Positions 1 through 11,511 of a stretch of 64,000 bases of DNA are shown piece by piece. The notes under the pieces were generated by a model that was not told where the DNA came from, searched no databases, and saw nothing but the letters and a program-made list of their open reading frames with translations. The stretch spans positions 372,001 to 436,000 of the forward strand of contig CAUEEP010000915.1 in NCBI GenBank assembly GCA_958450365.1, written 5' to 3'. A program made the translations under genes and the position numbers. The stretch is from Mesorhabditis belari. Its lineage: Eukaryota; Nematoda; Chromadorea; Rhabditida; Rhabditidae. Positions within the stretch are counted from its first letter, which is position 1. Each line of letters begins with the position of its first letter.

Positions 1-408
1 AAATCAAAGATTTTCCTTTCTAAATCAGTTTTTCCATTTTTTCAGCCCATGAAAAATCGGTTGTTTGAAAGATTTGATAACCAAACATTGTTAAAACATC
101 TTTTTAAAAATCGGCTACATTTTCAGCTATTGATTTGGTGCTTAGCTTTCATAAATCTGTATTCTAGCGAATGTCGAAACAAAGCTATCAACCATTTCTC
201 CGAATCCTTCCCACTCCTACGTTAAAAAGACAAAATTCTAGTGTTGGCGTGTTATTGAAAGTCGATGAAAAGCTCAATGAGAAGGATCACTTTACAAGTA
301 TTGCGAAGAAATTCTCAGAGTTCTTTCTTGGCTTCAATTTTGACAAACACAGACTAGGGTTAAATAGGGTTGAATTAGGGTTGAATTTGGCGCTTTGGAG
401 CTAATCTA

Positions 409-639
409 CAGTACTGGACAATGAAATATGATATTTGAAAAACGATCGTCACTTTCGCGCGTCTATAACTCCGTTGTCTTTGAGTTTAAACGATTAGTGT
501 TATACATTTTCTGAAAGCTCTTTTCAAGGGCTACACAATAGTAATATTAATATTTAGAAATACGGTAAAGACAAGGGAGTTACAGACGCTCGAAAGTGAC
601 GATCTTTTTTCAAATATGATATTTCATTGTCCAGTAGTG
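409..639. mobile_element. MITE with terminal inverted repeats, family 1 copy A
   Basis: The ends are inverted copies of a sequence starting CAGTACTGGACAATG (left) and CACTACTGGACAATG (right), and the inverted similarity extends deep inward through a GATCGTCAC segment. Both ends are flanked by TA, the target duplication of Tc1/mariner-type elements. There is no coding capacity. A second copy is at 38661-38891. Confidence 0.8.
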
Positions 640-1181
640 TACCAAGCAGATGTAAATACTGAACACCCTGTAGGGTTGTTGTCTAGTTTCTAAAGGATTT
701 CTCTAAAATTCTTTGCTCGATCGCAAATAGATGAAGCTCTAAAGTCTAGCGTTTGACTTTTATTTAGTCATTGTCAGAATTAAAGTTTTATTAAAACACA
801 AAAATTGAATTAGAAATCGACCAGCTTTCCGAGGGAATCAAGAAAAATATTCGAGATCAAGAGAAACTAATAAAAAATGAGGCAAAACAATGAAAATCTG
901 TAACGGTAAGAGATGACATAAATTTTAGTTTCAAAATGAATAAAGCAAACAATTTTGCAGAGGTAATTTAAGAAAAAAAACTCAAATTTGCAATAAATGA
1001 AAGACGGTTTAAAGAAAATTCCAAACAAAAACGATTCTAAATCTTTTGAAAAGTAGCTCAGAAAGATTTTTAACTTGATTTATTGCTAAAGAGGGCTATA
1101 GTCTATCAATTAATGAAATAAAAACTATAGATTAGCCTCGTTTTTTGTCCTGGAATTGATTAAAATTCAAAACTTTTCATG

Positions 1182-4100
1182 TCACCGATTCAATCTTCTC
1201 AAAAATCGTTGATTCTCTTTTCGATCAAGGAAATCTTGATTGACCTCTTCCTCGGAGTCCGTGATCATCTATAAATCTCATTTTTTTCATTTTTATATCC
1301 CTTTTCATATAGGGATAAAATTTTAAACCATTGTGCTTTATCAAAAAAAACTTGTTAGTGCTTGGGCTACGACCACTTACCACTTCGTTGTGAAAAACGA
1401 TTTGTGTCCAACTGAAACCTTTTTTTTTGGATTAACTTTAGACTTATGTACTTCGCTTAAAATTGATTTAAAAGAATGACATGCAATAAACCTGAGTGAT
1501 ATTTACTGGATTATAAGCTGGAGCACTCATTTGAGAGGTACGACGAGATTTTCGAGCTGACGCTGGATGAGGAGGGTAATACGAATTACCATCCATCTGA
1601 ACGAGAATTTAGAACTTTTTCGTGAGCTTTTTCATTGTTTTTTAATACTTATTTTATTTGATTTATCTTTTAAATGAAAGCTTTTAAGCTTTGCATAAAA
1701 TTTGAATTTCTTTACAAATCTCTAAAGGTAATGAAACTTTGCACCAAAGAATTTGAGTCAAAAATATCAGCTTTACTTTCAGTTAACTCCCGCTGGAGTA
1801 AACGAGATCAAGTGCGTTGTGGTGTAATGGTTATCACCGTTACCCGGTAAGCAAAAGGTTGGTGGTTCGAGTCCCAGCGGCGGAAGTTTTTGATCTGCCC
1901 TAGTTCCAACTGGGGACCAGGGTAGGATAGGCTCTGCAATGCAATGCAATGCTAAGGTCTTCATACCTAGTTTCGAGAGCACCCCAGGCCTATCAATCGA
2001 TACGTGTGGAACCGTCTCGTCCAGAGAGGAGGGAACTTAACTCCCTCTGGAGTAAGGGATGTCAACTCCGTTGGGGTGAAATGGTTAGCACAGTTTCCCA
2101 GTAAGCGAAAGGTCGCGGGTTCGACTCCCAGCGGCGCAGAAGTTTTTGATCTATCCTGGTTTCAACTGGCTCTGCAATGCTGGCTAAGGTCTTCATACCT
2201 AGTTTCGAGCGCACCCCAGGCCTATCAATCGATACGTGTGGACCGTCTCGTTCAGAGAGGAGGGAACTTAACTCCCTCTGGAGTAAGGGATGTCAAGTCC
2301 GTTGGGGTGTAATGGTTAACACATTTGCCCGGTAAGCGAAAGGTTGCTGGTTCGAGTCCCGGCGAACAAGTTTTTGATCTGTCCTAGTTCCAACTTTTGA
2401 GCTTTTGACTACAACACTGTGTGAAAGCCTTTCCTTCGATAAAATTTGTACATTTACACAAATTTAATAAACTATTATCTCCAGAAAATCTTTTCGTTCC
2501 TTTTCATACTTCCATTGAAAAATCACAATAATAAATCTATAAAGAAAATAATAAATAACCTAATAACCAATTAGCCTACGGTTTCCTCTAAATAAAAAGT
2601 GTTTATTGTTTAATTTCTATCTTTTTAAGTCAATTTTGGTTCACTTACAAACAAATTTCGTAAAAATCTATAAAAACCTCTACAAAGAGATTGGCTGAAT
2701 GAATTTCTCCGAAAATTTGGCTATATATGTAACTTTTTATGCTTTATCTTTTATCTAATGACACCAAGATAGGTTTCCTTAGCTAAAAGTGTCTAAGGCG
2801 CATTACCGAGCCGTCTTTTGACTGATTTTTGAATACCCGACTTTACGCTCAAAAAACATCCAGAAATAAGACATTTTAAATCCGTTTTAATGTTATTTTG
2901 CAGAAAATCCTTACTTTTTATGTAACTTTTTATGCTTTATCTTTCATCTATCGACATCAAGATCGGTTTCCATTAGCTAAAGTTTCTAAACCCTATCATC
3001 GAGTCGTCTTTTTGACTACCCGACTTCATTCTCCCAAAAAGAAAGCCAGACATTGTAACATTGTAAACCCGTTTTAATCCTACTTTACAGAAAAAGAATT
3101 GAATTTTCTAATGAAACAAACAATTGAATTGGTGAATTTATTGATTTTAAACTAAAGTACGAAAAGAAACCTGGTTTACGACAGAAAGCAAGCTGTTAAA
3201 AGTTGTTTAGCAAGTAAACTAACAATAAAAATTCGTAAAACATACACTTACGGTCGCTTGATCAAAGTCAATACTCAAATCGATCAGTGGAGGATCGTGG
3301 TCAACGAAATCAGCGAAATGCCAGGGAAAGATTGGCACTGATGGAGGCATTATGCCGGACAATGCCTGATCCAGTGTTCGATCCCAATTGATTTGCCCTA
3401 AAATTTCATCAATTATCGTTAAATAGCTTGGGGAAGATTTTGCTGGGAAAGCTTTAAACTCTCAAACCAATGAGATGATCACTCATGCCGACTCTTCGAC
3501 AAACTGTTTGGATGAGACTGCCCATCGAAAGCCGCCTTCCTCCCAGCCACACTGATATCTGAAATAGTTTTTCTATGAAATTTTCCAGTTTCTCCAGTTT
3601 CGTTTCCCTTTATGATTTACCTCAAATCTTACCCCTTTCACATTCTTGACTTTCCTGCCCGCATAGTGGACTAAACGGAAGACATCAGCCAATTGCTCGA
3701 CAAGCGCCGTTGTCAACCATAGTCCAATCGTTAGATAGACCAAGGTAGGCAACAAAAAGTCCATCCGCCTGAATAAAGCTTTAATTGAATATAAAAATCA
3801 TTGCTCACCTAGGCACAATGTCACCCAATCCAATTGTGGTGAGACTCCTGAAAAGTGAGTTATGAAAGGAAAGTAGAGACCTACAGGGTGTTCAAAAAAA
3901 AAGCCCATACAGTGTTATCTTAATAGTGTTTATTATGCATCACGATGTCGGTAGAAAGTTTTAATTTTATAGCAAAAGACTCATGGTGGTGATCACGGTT
4001 TAGAAACTTCGGCAACTTTTTGTAGGCAATACTACAGGGTGGCGCATTCACTTCAAATTAACATTTTAAACCTTGATCCCTAACCGGAATTCATTGTTTT

Positions 4101-7100
4101 CTAGTAAAAATGAGCTAGATTTTCGAAATAATAAGTAAAAAGGAGTAAATGAAGCTGGTTTTCTTTGATTTTGAGGCATTGAAACTAGTTACAAAAACTA
4201 GAAAATTGCGGTTCCACCGCAGGAAACGCTTGTCCCAACTTTGCAGCGCTCTAGCAAAAGTTTAGAAACTTTTCTGTTCAAATCCAGAAACTACATTTGC
4301 AAGGGGAATATTCAATTTGATAATAAAAAAAGAATTAGTTCGATTGATTGACTCTTCGCTAAGCTGGAGGATCAGAACTGAGTGCGGGTAATTTGTGCGC
4401 CACTCTGGATAAATGCCTCATCCTGTACAACTAAGTTACCTGCTTGAGATGTTAATCCTTATAAGTGATACAAATATCATTCTGGTCAAGAATGATATTG
4501 GAAAAGTTGAAATATAGAAAAAAGCTCTCACATATAAGAAAAATAAACACTATCAAAGTAGGAGAGATCCTCCTCCCAGAGAGGTAAAATCGCCGATCCG
4601 GCAGCGATAAAGATCAAAAAGATTGCAGCCACAAGCAGCACCTGGAATCAAAATTTGGCTTGAAATGCTGTAAATCTTCTATAAAATCGTATTCGGATTC
4701 TAACGTTTAAAAATAAAACCCCTAACTAAAAGATTTCTACTTATTTACTCAATTTCCTCTCACTCACCTCCCCAATTTCCCTCAACATTTTCATTTCGCC
4801 TTGTTTTTTCAATTCCTTTTTATACATAAGCTAAATAAATTTTTTATTAAACTAAGAATAACCATTTTTCACCTGTACAATTGTCATAATACCCGTTTTT
4901 GAGAATGAACCAAGATCAGCGATTGTGATCAAGAAAAGCGGAATGCCGATCGCTCCAAAAACCATTGTGAAAATTTTCCCGTTATGCGTTTTTGGCACCA
5001 CATCACCGTACCCTGAAATCTACTATATTTAAAGCAGAAGAGACGTCTGTCCTTCTGTTCGTCTTTGTGCAGCAATTGCATCTGTCCTTCTGTTCGTCTG
5101 TGTGCAGCAATTGCATCTGTCCTTCTGTTCGTCTGTGTACAGCAATTGCATCTGTCCTTCTGTTCGTCTGTGTGCAGCAATTGGCAAAAAGGAGCGGGGC
5201 TTAGATTGCACGGAAAACGCGAACGTTGAGAACGAACGTGAGCGATTTGGATTGTTTCGTAAATTTTCATCCTTCTGATTTAAATTTTTCACTAAACTTT
5301 TGTCACTTTTCTACGTCATTTTTACGACACATAGGCCAACTGAAGAACAAAAAAAGTAAAGTGGATTATTTCAAGCCCTTTCTCACCCAAAAATACGCAA
5401 AAACCTTTAGGTATAAGTGCTTATTAACGGGTCTATAAGTGTTCATTAATGCTAGACTACTCTCTTCTTACGCAGAACCTTTTATTGTTTTTAAACTAAA
5501 AAATACTCAAGGTAACAGTAAAAACACCTGATTGTGGCGCTTGAGATTGTTTCAATCCAAACCGGACACAATATAGATATAAAAGGGCAATGTCTGTCTG
5601 GCCATTTGTTTGTCTGTCCGTTTGTTTGTTTTTTTGTTTGTTTGTTTGTCTGTCCGTTTGTTTGTTTGTTTGTCCGTCTGTCTGTAATTTTGACATGTTG
5701 TCGGTCGTGTTTTGACTACTAAAGCCAAAACCTCTTTAGAAAATCTTAGATTATATTGTAATTGTGCCATTAAAAACAAAATTTTAAAAAAACAAAGTTG
5801 GGTGAAACACCCGGGATTCAAACCCTGACCGTGTGGGCTGTAGACAAGCGCGCTCCCGACTGCGCCGTAGACGTCGTTTGTTTCACCCTTGTATTCTCCA
5901 TTAAACGAATAGAAGGTGGGTTTTTCTGGCTAGCTGTTTTAGGCAACAACTTTGTCACCATGGCGCAGTCGGGAGCGCGCTTGTCTACGGCCCACACGGT
6001 CCGGGTTTGAACCTTTTCGACTGCTGATTTTCAGTCTTGATTTGGATTTAGTTTTAAACTTAAATTTGTTGAAATCTCAAGTCTTAACCATTAAACTCAC
6101 CAATAGTTGTCAAAATAGTAAAAGAAAAGAGAATACTCGATTGATACGTCCATCTTTTTGGAAGCGGCTGTAAATTAGAAATTCAAGAATTCAAGAATTT
6201 TGGGAGTGGGACAAATGCGACCTTTTTTTTGCGCACCCGGACATTTGCGCACCTTTTTTCCGCACCTTGCCCATTAGCGCACCTTTTTTCGCGTTTTAAA
6301 AAAGCTCTAAAAGCTAATATTAACCAATTTCTATTCCAAAAGTTGTTTTTCTAGGTAATTTTAGGGCGTAGAATCGAAATTTTGACATAGCAGAGCTTGT
6401 GGAACCAATTTGAAAGACAAAACGGCTAGATCAAATTACAGAAAATTGTCGATATATCGATTATCGATTTTTCTCTTTGCATAACTCCGTCCGTTTGTTT
6501 CCACAAGCTCTGCTATGTCAAAATTTCGATTCGACACCCTAAAATTACCTAGAAAAACAACTTTTGGAATAGAAATTGGTTAATATTAGCTTTTTAGAGC
6601 TTTTTTAAAACGCGAAAAAAGGTGCGCTAATGGGCAAGGTGCGGAAAAAAAGGTGCGCAAATGTCCGGGTGCGCAAAAAAAGGTCGCATTTGTCCCACTC
6701 CCAGAATTTTCAAGAATTTATCTTACTTTATTCGCTGTTTCCATGATAAGATAGTGTTCCAAAGGAATGTGCTGTTTAGAGAGATTTCTAATAAAGTAAA
6801 GAAGGTGCTGATTGATTTCATCTTCCTAAAAAGTTTAAATATTTGGGAAAAAGTGCTTTATGACCTTATTTGTCGTAGTTAATTGATGAACAAATTGAGT
6901 CTTTAATGAGGCAATCTAAAAATAGAAGAATTTAATAAACAAACAAACTTATAAAATCAAAATTGAGCCTTATCAAAGTATTTATGAACAAAACTCAACC
7001 ATTTCCCTGTGTATTTCGTGTGTTCGGTCCTCGTGTTCTCCTTCAAACCAAAAGAAAGCATACGCACCCATCAAGATGTACAACAACACTCCAATGTACA

Positions 7101-7206
7101 GTGCAACGTGCCATGAAGCGATTTGAATCACTCGTCGGACACGAGATGCCACCGCTGTCGCTAAAGGAACATGATAAAATTGTAGTGAACTCGATTTTCG
7201 ATTCAT
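1182..7206 (-). CDS. Two-pore-domain (TWK/K2P) potassium channel, 12 exons, 433 aa
   Basis: Background K+ channel of the plasma membrane; K2P subunits dimerise, each giving two pore loops. Exons, 5' to 3': 7206-7000, 6825-6727, 6167-6101, 5012-4873, 4830-4768, 4641-4532, 3847-3809, 3768-3621, 3558-3468, 3397-3252, 1596-1492, 1268-1182; all phases join. Exon 1 carries transmembrane segment 1 (about residues 36-53). Exons 3-4 form pore 1 with the filter TTIGYGDVVPK. Exon 4 continues into a segment-2 helix (IGIPLFLITIADLG). Exon 6 begins with segment 3. Exons 6-7 give pore 2, SLTTIGLGDIVP, and exon 8 gives segment 4 (LLPTLVYLTIGLWL). The cytosolic tail is long. An alternative donor exists for exon 8 (3633, four codons shorter). 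The introns are packed with repeats, and a foldback element begins 38 bp upstream of the start codon. The family call is sure; which of the many worm twk genes it matches cannot be told. The last two exons lie beyond a 1.65 kb repeat-filled intron and are slightly less certain. Confidence 0.94.
1783..2400 (+). repeat. Three tandem tRNA-derived units
   Basis: Three direct units of about 230-255 bp start near 1783, 2037 and 2269. Each opens with TTAACTCCC.CTGGAGTAA and contains a tRNA-like A-box (TGGTGTAATGGTTA type) and B-box (GGTTCGAGTCC type) about 40 bp apart. In unit 1 the first seven bases pair imperfectly with the expected acceptor strand, and the T-stem pairs poorly. This is read as a tRNA-derived SINE array inside a K2P-channel intron, not as functional tRNA genes. 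Confidence 0.7.
2740..3115. repeat. Two tandem relics of a mariner-type MITE interior
   Basis: Two direct, diverged copies (about 2740-2905 and 2925-3090) share the string of landmarks GATAGGTTTCC, TTAGCTAAA, CGAGCCGTCTTTTGAC and CGTTTTAAT. In reverse orientation they match 11620-11790, the interior of the element at 11512-12031. They lie in the long K2P-channel intron. Confidence 0.6.
3884..4425. mobile_element. Degenerate TA-flanked element (uncertain)
   Basis: The segment lies in a K2P-channel intron between TA dinucleotides. It starts CAGGGTGTTC and ends with the reverse complement of CAGGATGAGG, and an internal TACAGGGTGGCGCA sits at about 4031. Only the outermost bases of the ends agree, so this is at best an eroded Tc1/mariner-class remnant. 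Confidence 0.35.
5047..5183. repeat. 35-bp tandem repeat, four units
   Basis: Four direct units start at 5047, 5082, 5117 and 5152. Each begins CTGTCCTTCTGTTCGTC and ends GCAGCAATTGCAT, with one or two substitutions. The repeat sits in a K2P-channel intron just upstream of the exon encoding the first selectivity filter. The period is not a multiple of three and the unit is intronic. Confidence 0.85.
5590..5690. repeat. TTTG/TCTG microsatellite
   Basis: Interrupted runs of TTTG and TCTG/TCCG tetramers lie in a K2P-channel intron. The local open frames come from the repeat period and are not genes. Confidence 0.85.
5795..6015. repeat. Inverted pair of tRNA-like units
   Basis: The segment 5955-6015 reads on the plus strand as an A-box (GGCGCAGTCGGGAGCGCGC) followed by CTTGTCTACGGCCCACACGG and a B-box-like GGGTTTGAAC. 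Its near-perfect reverse complement occupies 5800-5870, giving a palindrome with a spacer of about 85 bp. A relative sharing CGCGCTTGTCTACGGCC is on the minus strand at 16305-16375. It lies in a K2P-channel intron. Confidence 0.7.
6201..6703. mobile_element. Palindromic foldback element, GGGACAAATGCGACC family, copy A
   Basis: The two ends are inverted copies starting GGGAGTGGGACAAATGCGA. The arms extend about 190 bp, through GTGCGCTAATGGG and CAACTTTTGGAATAG motifs, around a short centre. It has no coding capacity and lies in K2P-channel intron 2. Related palindromes are at 7401-7815 and 28832-29207. Confidence 0.8.
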
Positions 7207-7243
7207 TTTCAGATTTATATCATAAACATCAGCTTGATTATTA

Positions 7244-7947
7244 CCGTATTTCTTCGAATAGAAGACCGGGTAAAGAGTATCATCGCGTACTCCTGCGTAG
7301 CATCCCTTTTTAAAATTTCTTTTCTGCATAAAAGCTTTCAATCAAGTGCTATAGAGCTGGAAAATGGCTCAAAAATCTGTTAGCTCATGTGGTATTTTTG
7401 AGGGGGGTGAGACAAATGCGACCTTTTTTTGCGCACCTGGACATTTGCGCACCTTTTTTTTGGCTGGAAAAGGCCTTAGGAAAGGTCGTAGAGCTTCAAA
7501 AATGTTTTCATAGAAAGGGAATCGTATGCGTAGATTCCGAATTTCGACAAATCAGACCCTGCTGACACGTCAAATTTGGGCTAAAGGGCAAAAACTACGC
7601 AACTTAACGCTTTTCCGCAGTTTTTGCCTTTTAGCCCAAATTTGACGTGTCAGCGAGGGTCTGATTTGTCGAAATTCGGAATCTACGCATACAATTCCCT
7701 TATATGGAAATATTTTCCGAAGCTCTACGGCCTTTCCTAAGGCCTTTTTCCGGCCAAAAAAAAGGTGCGCAAATGTCCAGGTGCGCAAAAAAAGGTCGCA
7801 TTTGTCCCACCCCCATTTTTGAGTCATTTTCCAGTTCTATAGCATTTGATTGAAAGCTTTTATGCAGAAAAGAAATTTTAAAAAGGGCTGCTACGCAGGA
7901 GTACGCGATGATACTCTTTAACCGGTCTTCTATTCGAAGAAATACGG
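7244..7947. mobile_element. Nested foldback element immediately upstream of the K2P-channel start
   Basis: The outer inverted arms (7244-7377 and 7817-7947) start CCGTATTTCTTCGAATAGAA and are flanked by TA. They enclose a second palindrome, 7401-7815, of the GGGACAAATGCGACC family (copy B), whose own arms share a long CCGAATTTCGACAAATCAGA-type core with copy C. The outer element ends 38 bp before the channel ATG, so it occupies the proximal promoter or 5' UTR. Confidence 0.8.
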
Positions 7948-8117
7948 TATTGATTCTTTTTGGAAACATTTCCTCTAAAAGTCTTTATTCAACGAACATC
8001 CTTCACTATTGTTGTTTTCTTGTTGATCTTTCTGTTTCGATGAGGCTGAACTCGAGAAACGCCTTTTACGACGCATCGAGGAAAACATTTTTTTTGCCTG
8101 AAGGCTTGTAAATGATA

Positions 8118-8235
8118 ATATTTAAATAAAAGAAAGGTAAAGAAAGATAAAGAAAGGCAAAGAAAGGTAAAGAAAAGTAAAGAAAAGTAAAGAAAGGCAA
8201 AGAAATTAAGAAAGAAAGAAATAGGTAAAGAAACA
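8118..8235. repeat. AAAGAAAGGT-type microsatellite
   Basis: A purine-rich degenerate tandem of about 10-bp units (AAAGAAAGGTAAAG). The rest of 8236-8900 is AT-rich and shows no gene or clear repeat. Confidence 0.75.
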
Positions 8236-8902
8236 CAATGAATAAGTTCTATTGGATTTGAAATTTGAAAAGTGAAAAGTTCTATTGGATTTAAACGAAA
8301 CGATTTGAACGCAATGGTTTACAAGTCAAGATTTTTAGACTACAAAGTTACAAAGTACAGCAGTGAAATAATTATTTTGTCGAAAATTGTTACTAGCTCC
8401 GTTAGACTTCAAAAATCTCAAAGTTCAACTTCGAGATCTGAGAGCTTTTTGGGAAAAACCCATCAATAAGTCGACCCAAAAAAAGAGTCGGCGCTTTTGG
8501 ATTATTCATCAAATCACTTTTCGTCCATTTCTTTCATGTTCAACTCATCTCAAATAACAGAAAAAAGAGCTTGAATTGAGTCAAACTCATACGTGGAACA
8601 GATTTAAGCAAAAGAAATCAGGAATAGCTACAAGTTGTTCACAAAGATCCTTACAAGGGAACCATAACTATTTACCACCTCGAATCGGGTGGTAAACCCA
8701 AATTTTGCCCAAATTTAACAGCCGACATTTTATAGACTGTTAGAAGGGGTTTAGAAAAAAATGTTTTGAAAAATTCAGCTCCAAAGCTTTAGATCTGATA
8801 AAGTTTGTAATCAATATAAATTTGGATTCTAAATTAGAAAAAACGAGGAAAGATTTAGTGTGGAGAGAAGAAAGGCCTTCTCCGTCGCATTGGACATCAT
8901 GG

Positions 8903-9602
8903 TTGAGTGGTGTAGTGGATAAGGAGTATATATGTTACGTCCGAATCTGAGGAGACGTCCGATCTCCGATCCGGACGTCCGAATCTGAGGAGATTCATTC
9001 TCCTCCGAAACGGACGTCCGACTTAGAGTCGGACGTCCATCTCTGAGTCGGACGTCCGTTTCAGAGGAGAATATCCTTCTTCTCGGAATCGGACGTCCGA
9101 TCTTGAGAACAAATAGTTTAAATGCAAAATCCAATGTTTTGAACAAAACAAATGAAAAAGGAAGTTAATGTCAATGGTCTATGCAACTATTAATTTTCGT
9201 TGTTGTTTTTTGTTTGTTATGTTATGTTTGTTATGTTATGTTTGTTATAAAGGTTAACGGCACTTTAGTAGAACTTGAAAAAGCACAATCACATCAATTT
9301 TACTTTTGAATTTGAAAGAAAAAGGAAAATTTGAATCTGAATACATGTGTTTTGTTCAAAACATTGGATTTTGCATTTAAACTATTTGTTCTCAAGATCG
9401 GACGTCCGATTCCGAGAAGAATGATCATTCTCCTCCGAAACGAACGTCCGACTCGACGTCCATCTCTGAGTCGGACGTCCGTTTCAGAGGAGAATGAATC
9501 TCTTCAGATTCGGACGTCCGGATCGGAGATGGACGTCTCCTCAGATTCGGACGTAACATATACACGAAACTATTCGACCGCTTTTTCCTCGAGTTCGACT
9601 CC
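8903..9602. repeat. tRNA-like unit split by a CGGACGTCCGA foldback
   Basis: The segment 8926-9563 is a large inverted repeat. Its arms, starting GTATATATGTTACGTCCGAA, are made of repeated CGGACGTCCGA palindromes. An A-box-like GAGTGGTGTAGTGGATAAGG lies directly to its left (about 8904-8924), and a B-box-like GAGTTCGACTCCC directly to its right (about 9583-9596). The arrangement fits a foldback inserted into a tRNA-like unit. Open frames inside the arms follow the repeat and are not genes. Confidence 0.65.
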
Positions 9603-10074
9603 CGCCAAAGCCAAGTTTTCTTTTTTTGGACTTTTGCATAAAAATGCTAATAATTTAAAGCCTCAGAATTGAATTTAAAACTTGCAACTTAAAAATTCTT
9701 TCGTTTTCTCCCGTTTTGTCTACCCACAATCCTTTGAGGATTATAACGAACTCTCCTCAAAAAAAACCCTCTTTTCACTCATTGCGTCACTTCATTAGGT
9801 TGGAAAAAGTTGTAAGTTTTGAGTATTTTTTGACAAATTTAGGATAGGCTTTAAAATAAGGAAGTTTTTTTAGAAAAAAAAATCGATTCTTTTTGGGAAT
9901 AGAGAGGTGCTTTTTGTGTGCAACTTTCTCCCCAAAGACCTATTTTTCTCAATTTATTACGCGTTAGGCGGACGGATTCTTCTGGATACCAAAGAGTTCT
10001 TTGTTTTCTTTTTAAAAGTTCAAGAAAAATTTCAGTTTAAGTTGTTTAGGACAAGATCTGAAAAGCTGAAAATA

Positions 10075-10216
10075 CAGTCAAACCTCGATTTAACGATTCT
10101 CAAGGAACCGGGATTCTTCATCGTTAAATCGAACGTCTTTATAAGGTAAAGAGCTTTCAAGGGCCCAAAAATTGAAATCGTTAAATTGAGAGAATCGTTA
10201 AATCGAGGTTTGACTG
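10075..10216. mobile_element. Pogo/Tigger-like MITE
   Basis: A 142-bp near-palindrome whose termini are CAGTCAAACCTCGATTTAAC and its inverse, flanked by TA. Termini of the form CAGTC...CGNTTTAACGA are typical of pogo/Tigger-derived MITEs in animals. It is non-coding. Confidence 0.75.
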
Positions 10217-10489
10217 TATTAGAAGCTCATGAATAGTAACAGAGTCAAATAGGCAAGCTAATTGGTTAAAGGCTTAAATTTAAAACTTTATAAATTTTAT
10301 TTAGATTCATTTCATTTCAAAAATTCAAAACTTTATAAACATTTCAATAGTACAAAAATGAAATCCTTTTTTTTAACTGAAATAACCATTGAGGCGTGTT
10401 TCCGGGAAAGTGAGAAATTCGTGGCGTAAAAAATAAAGCTCATGTGAGCCGAGAAGCGTTTCCTGTGCAATGACTTCAACTCTTGAAAT

Positions 10490-11275
10490 TTGGAAGAAGG
10501 ATATCTATTATATTTAAGAATATTATCCAAACAATCTTGATAACTAGAAAATGTAATAGATATTATTCTAGACTTCTTGTTCTTGTTCAAGATCTTGACT
10601 AGAAGAATAATATCTATTACATTTTCTAGTCATCAAGATTGTTTGGCAAAAATGTGGCAACCGTAAAATAGGCATCAACTTAGCTCGCTGAGGTGCACTA
10701 CTATTAGAGAAAATGCTGTATTATTTTTCTAGTCAACAAGATCTTAAACAAGAACAAGAAGTCTAGAATAATGTCTATTATATTTTCTAGTCAGCAAGAT
10801 CACTTGGATAATATTCTTAAGTGTAATAGATACCGTATTTTCTCTAATAGTAGTGCACCCTGAGCGTCGCCTAAATTGCTCGAAATCTCGAGAACCGCTT
10901 ATCAGAACCTATCGATGTGAGATCGGAAAATGTAGCTGACGATGAGATCTAGTCGGGGATTTGAGTGTTGAGCTTCTGCAAAAGCTTGGGAGCCGTAAAA
11001 TAGTCATCAACTCGGCTTGGCGAGGTGCACTACTATTAGAGAAAATGCGTTATTATTTTTCTAGTCAACAAGATCTTAAACAAGAACAAGAAGTCTAGAA
11101 TAATATCTATTACATTTTCTAATCCACAAGATTGTTTGTAGAATATTCTTAAATGTAATAGATATTATTCTTCTAATCAACAAGATCTTGAACAAGAAGT
11201 CTAGAATAATATCTATTACATTTAAGAATATGATCCAAACGATCTTGCTGATTAGAAAAAGATATTATTGTTTTA
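10490..11275. repeat. Cluster of inverted and direct repeats, with an embedded MITE at 10833-11048
   Basis: Short blocks recur in both orientations across the segment: TCTAGAATAATATCTATTAC, AACAAGATCTTG and TTTTCTAGTCANCAAGAT. A complete MITE with CCGTATTTTCTCTAATAGTA termini is embedded at 10833-11048, and a half copy lies at about 10645-10717. It looks like repeated insertion and foldback of one or two non-autonomous elements. Confidence 0.7.
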
Positions 11276-11511
11276 AATTTTGATTCCAAGTGAAAAACAA
11301 AGCCACACACGTGGTCTTTGTTTAGTTTTTTGGGGAAAATCTATTTGTATCGAGTTAGAGAATGCAAGATAGGAAGACTGGTCTACGAGCGAGTGAGGAT
11401 TTGGCTTTTAATACTTTAGCTTTTATATTTATAGTTTTATAGTTATAATAGATTGATAGTTTTTATATTATAGATTTTGTATTATAGATTGTTAGATTAT
11501 ATTATAATATA

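Noticed and set aside
1779..2312. Open frames of 67 and 102 codons in the tandem tRNA-like array
   Set aside because: They follow the repeat units, have no splice or homology support, and shift with unit length.
3573..3764. Independent 63-codon gene starting MDFLLPTLVYL
   Set aside because: It is exon 8 of the K2P channel read into the following intron; the internal Met is not a start.
4929..5292. Overlapping Gln/Arg/Thr-rich frames on both strands
   Set aside because: They are shadows of the 35-bp tandem repeat; only 5012-4873 within this region is a real (K2P pore) exon, in another context.
5496..5821. Lys/Thr/Gln-rich minus-strand frames
   Set aside because: Caused by the TTTG/TCTG microsatellite.
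6982..7341. Longer N-terminus for the K2P channel starting at 7341
   Set aside because: The extra upstream codons lie in the transposon arm (7244-7341), which is also present inverted at 7817-7947; the ATG at 7206 lies outside it.
8829..9672. Frames with RPxxR..SSExDVR repeats in both directions
   Set aside because: They are the two arms of the CGGACGTCCGA foldback read through; mirror copies exist on both strands.
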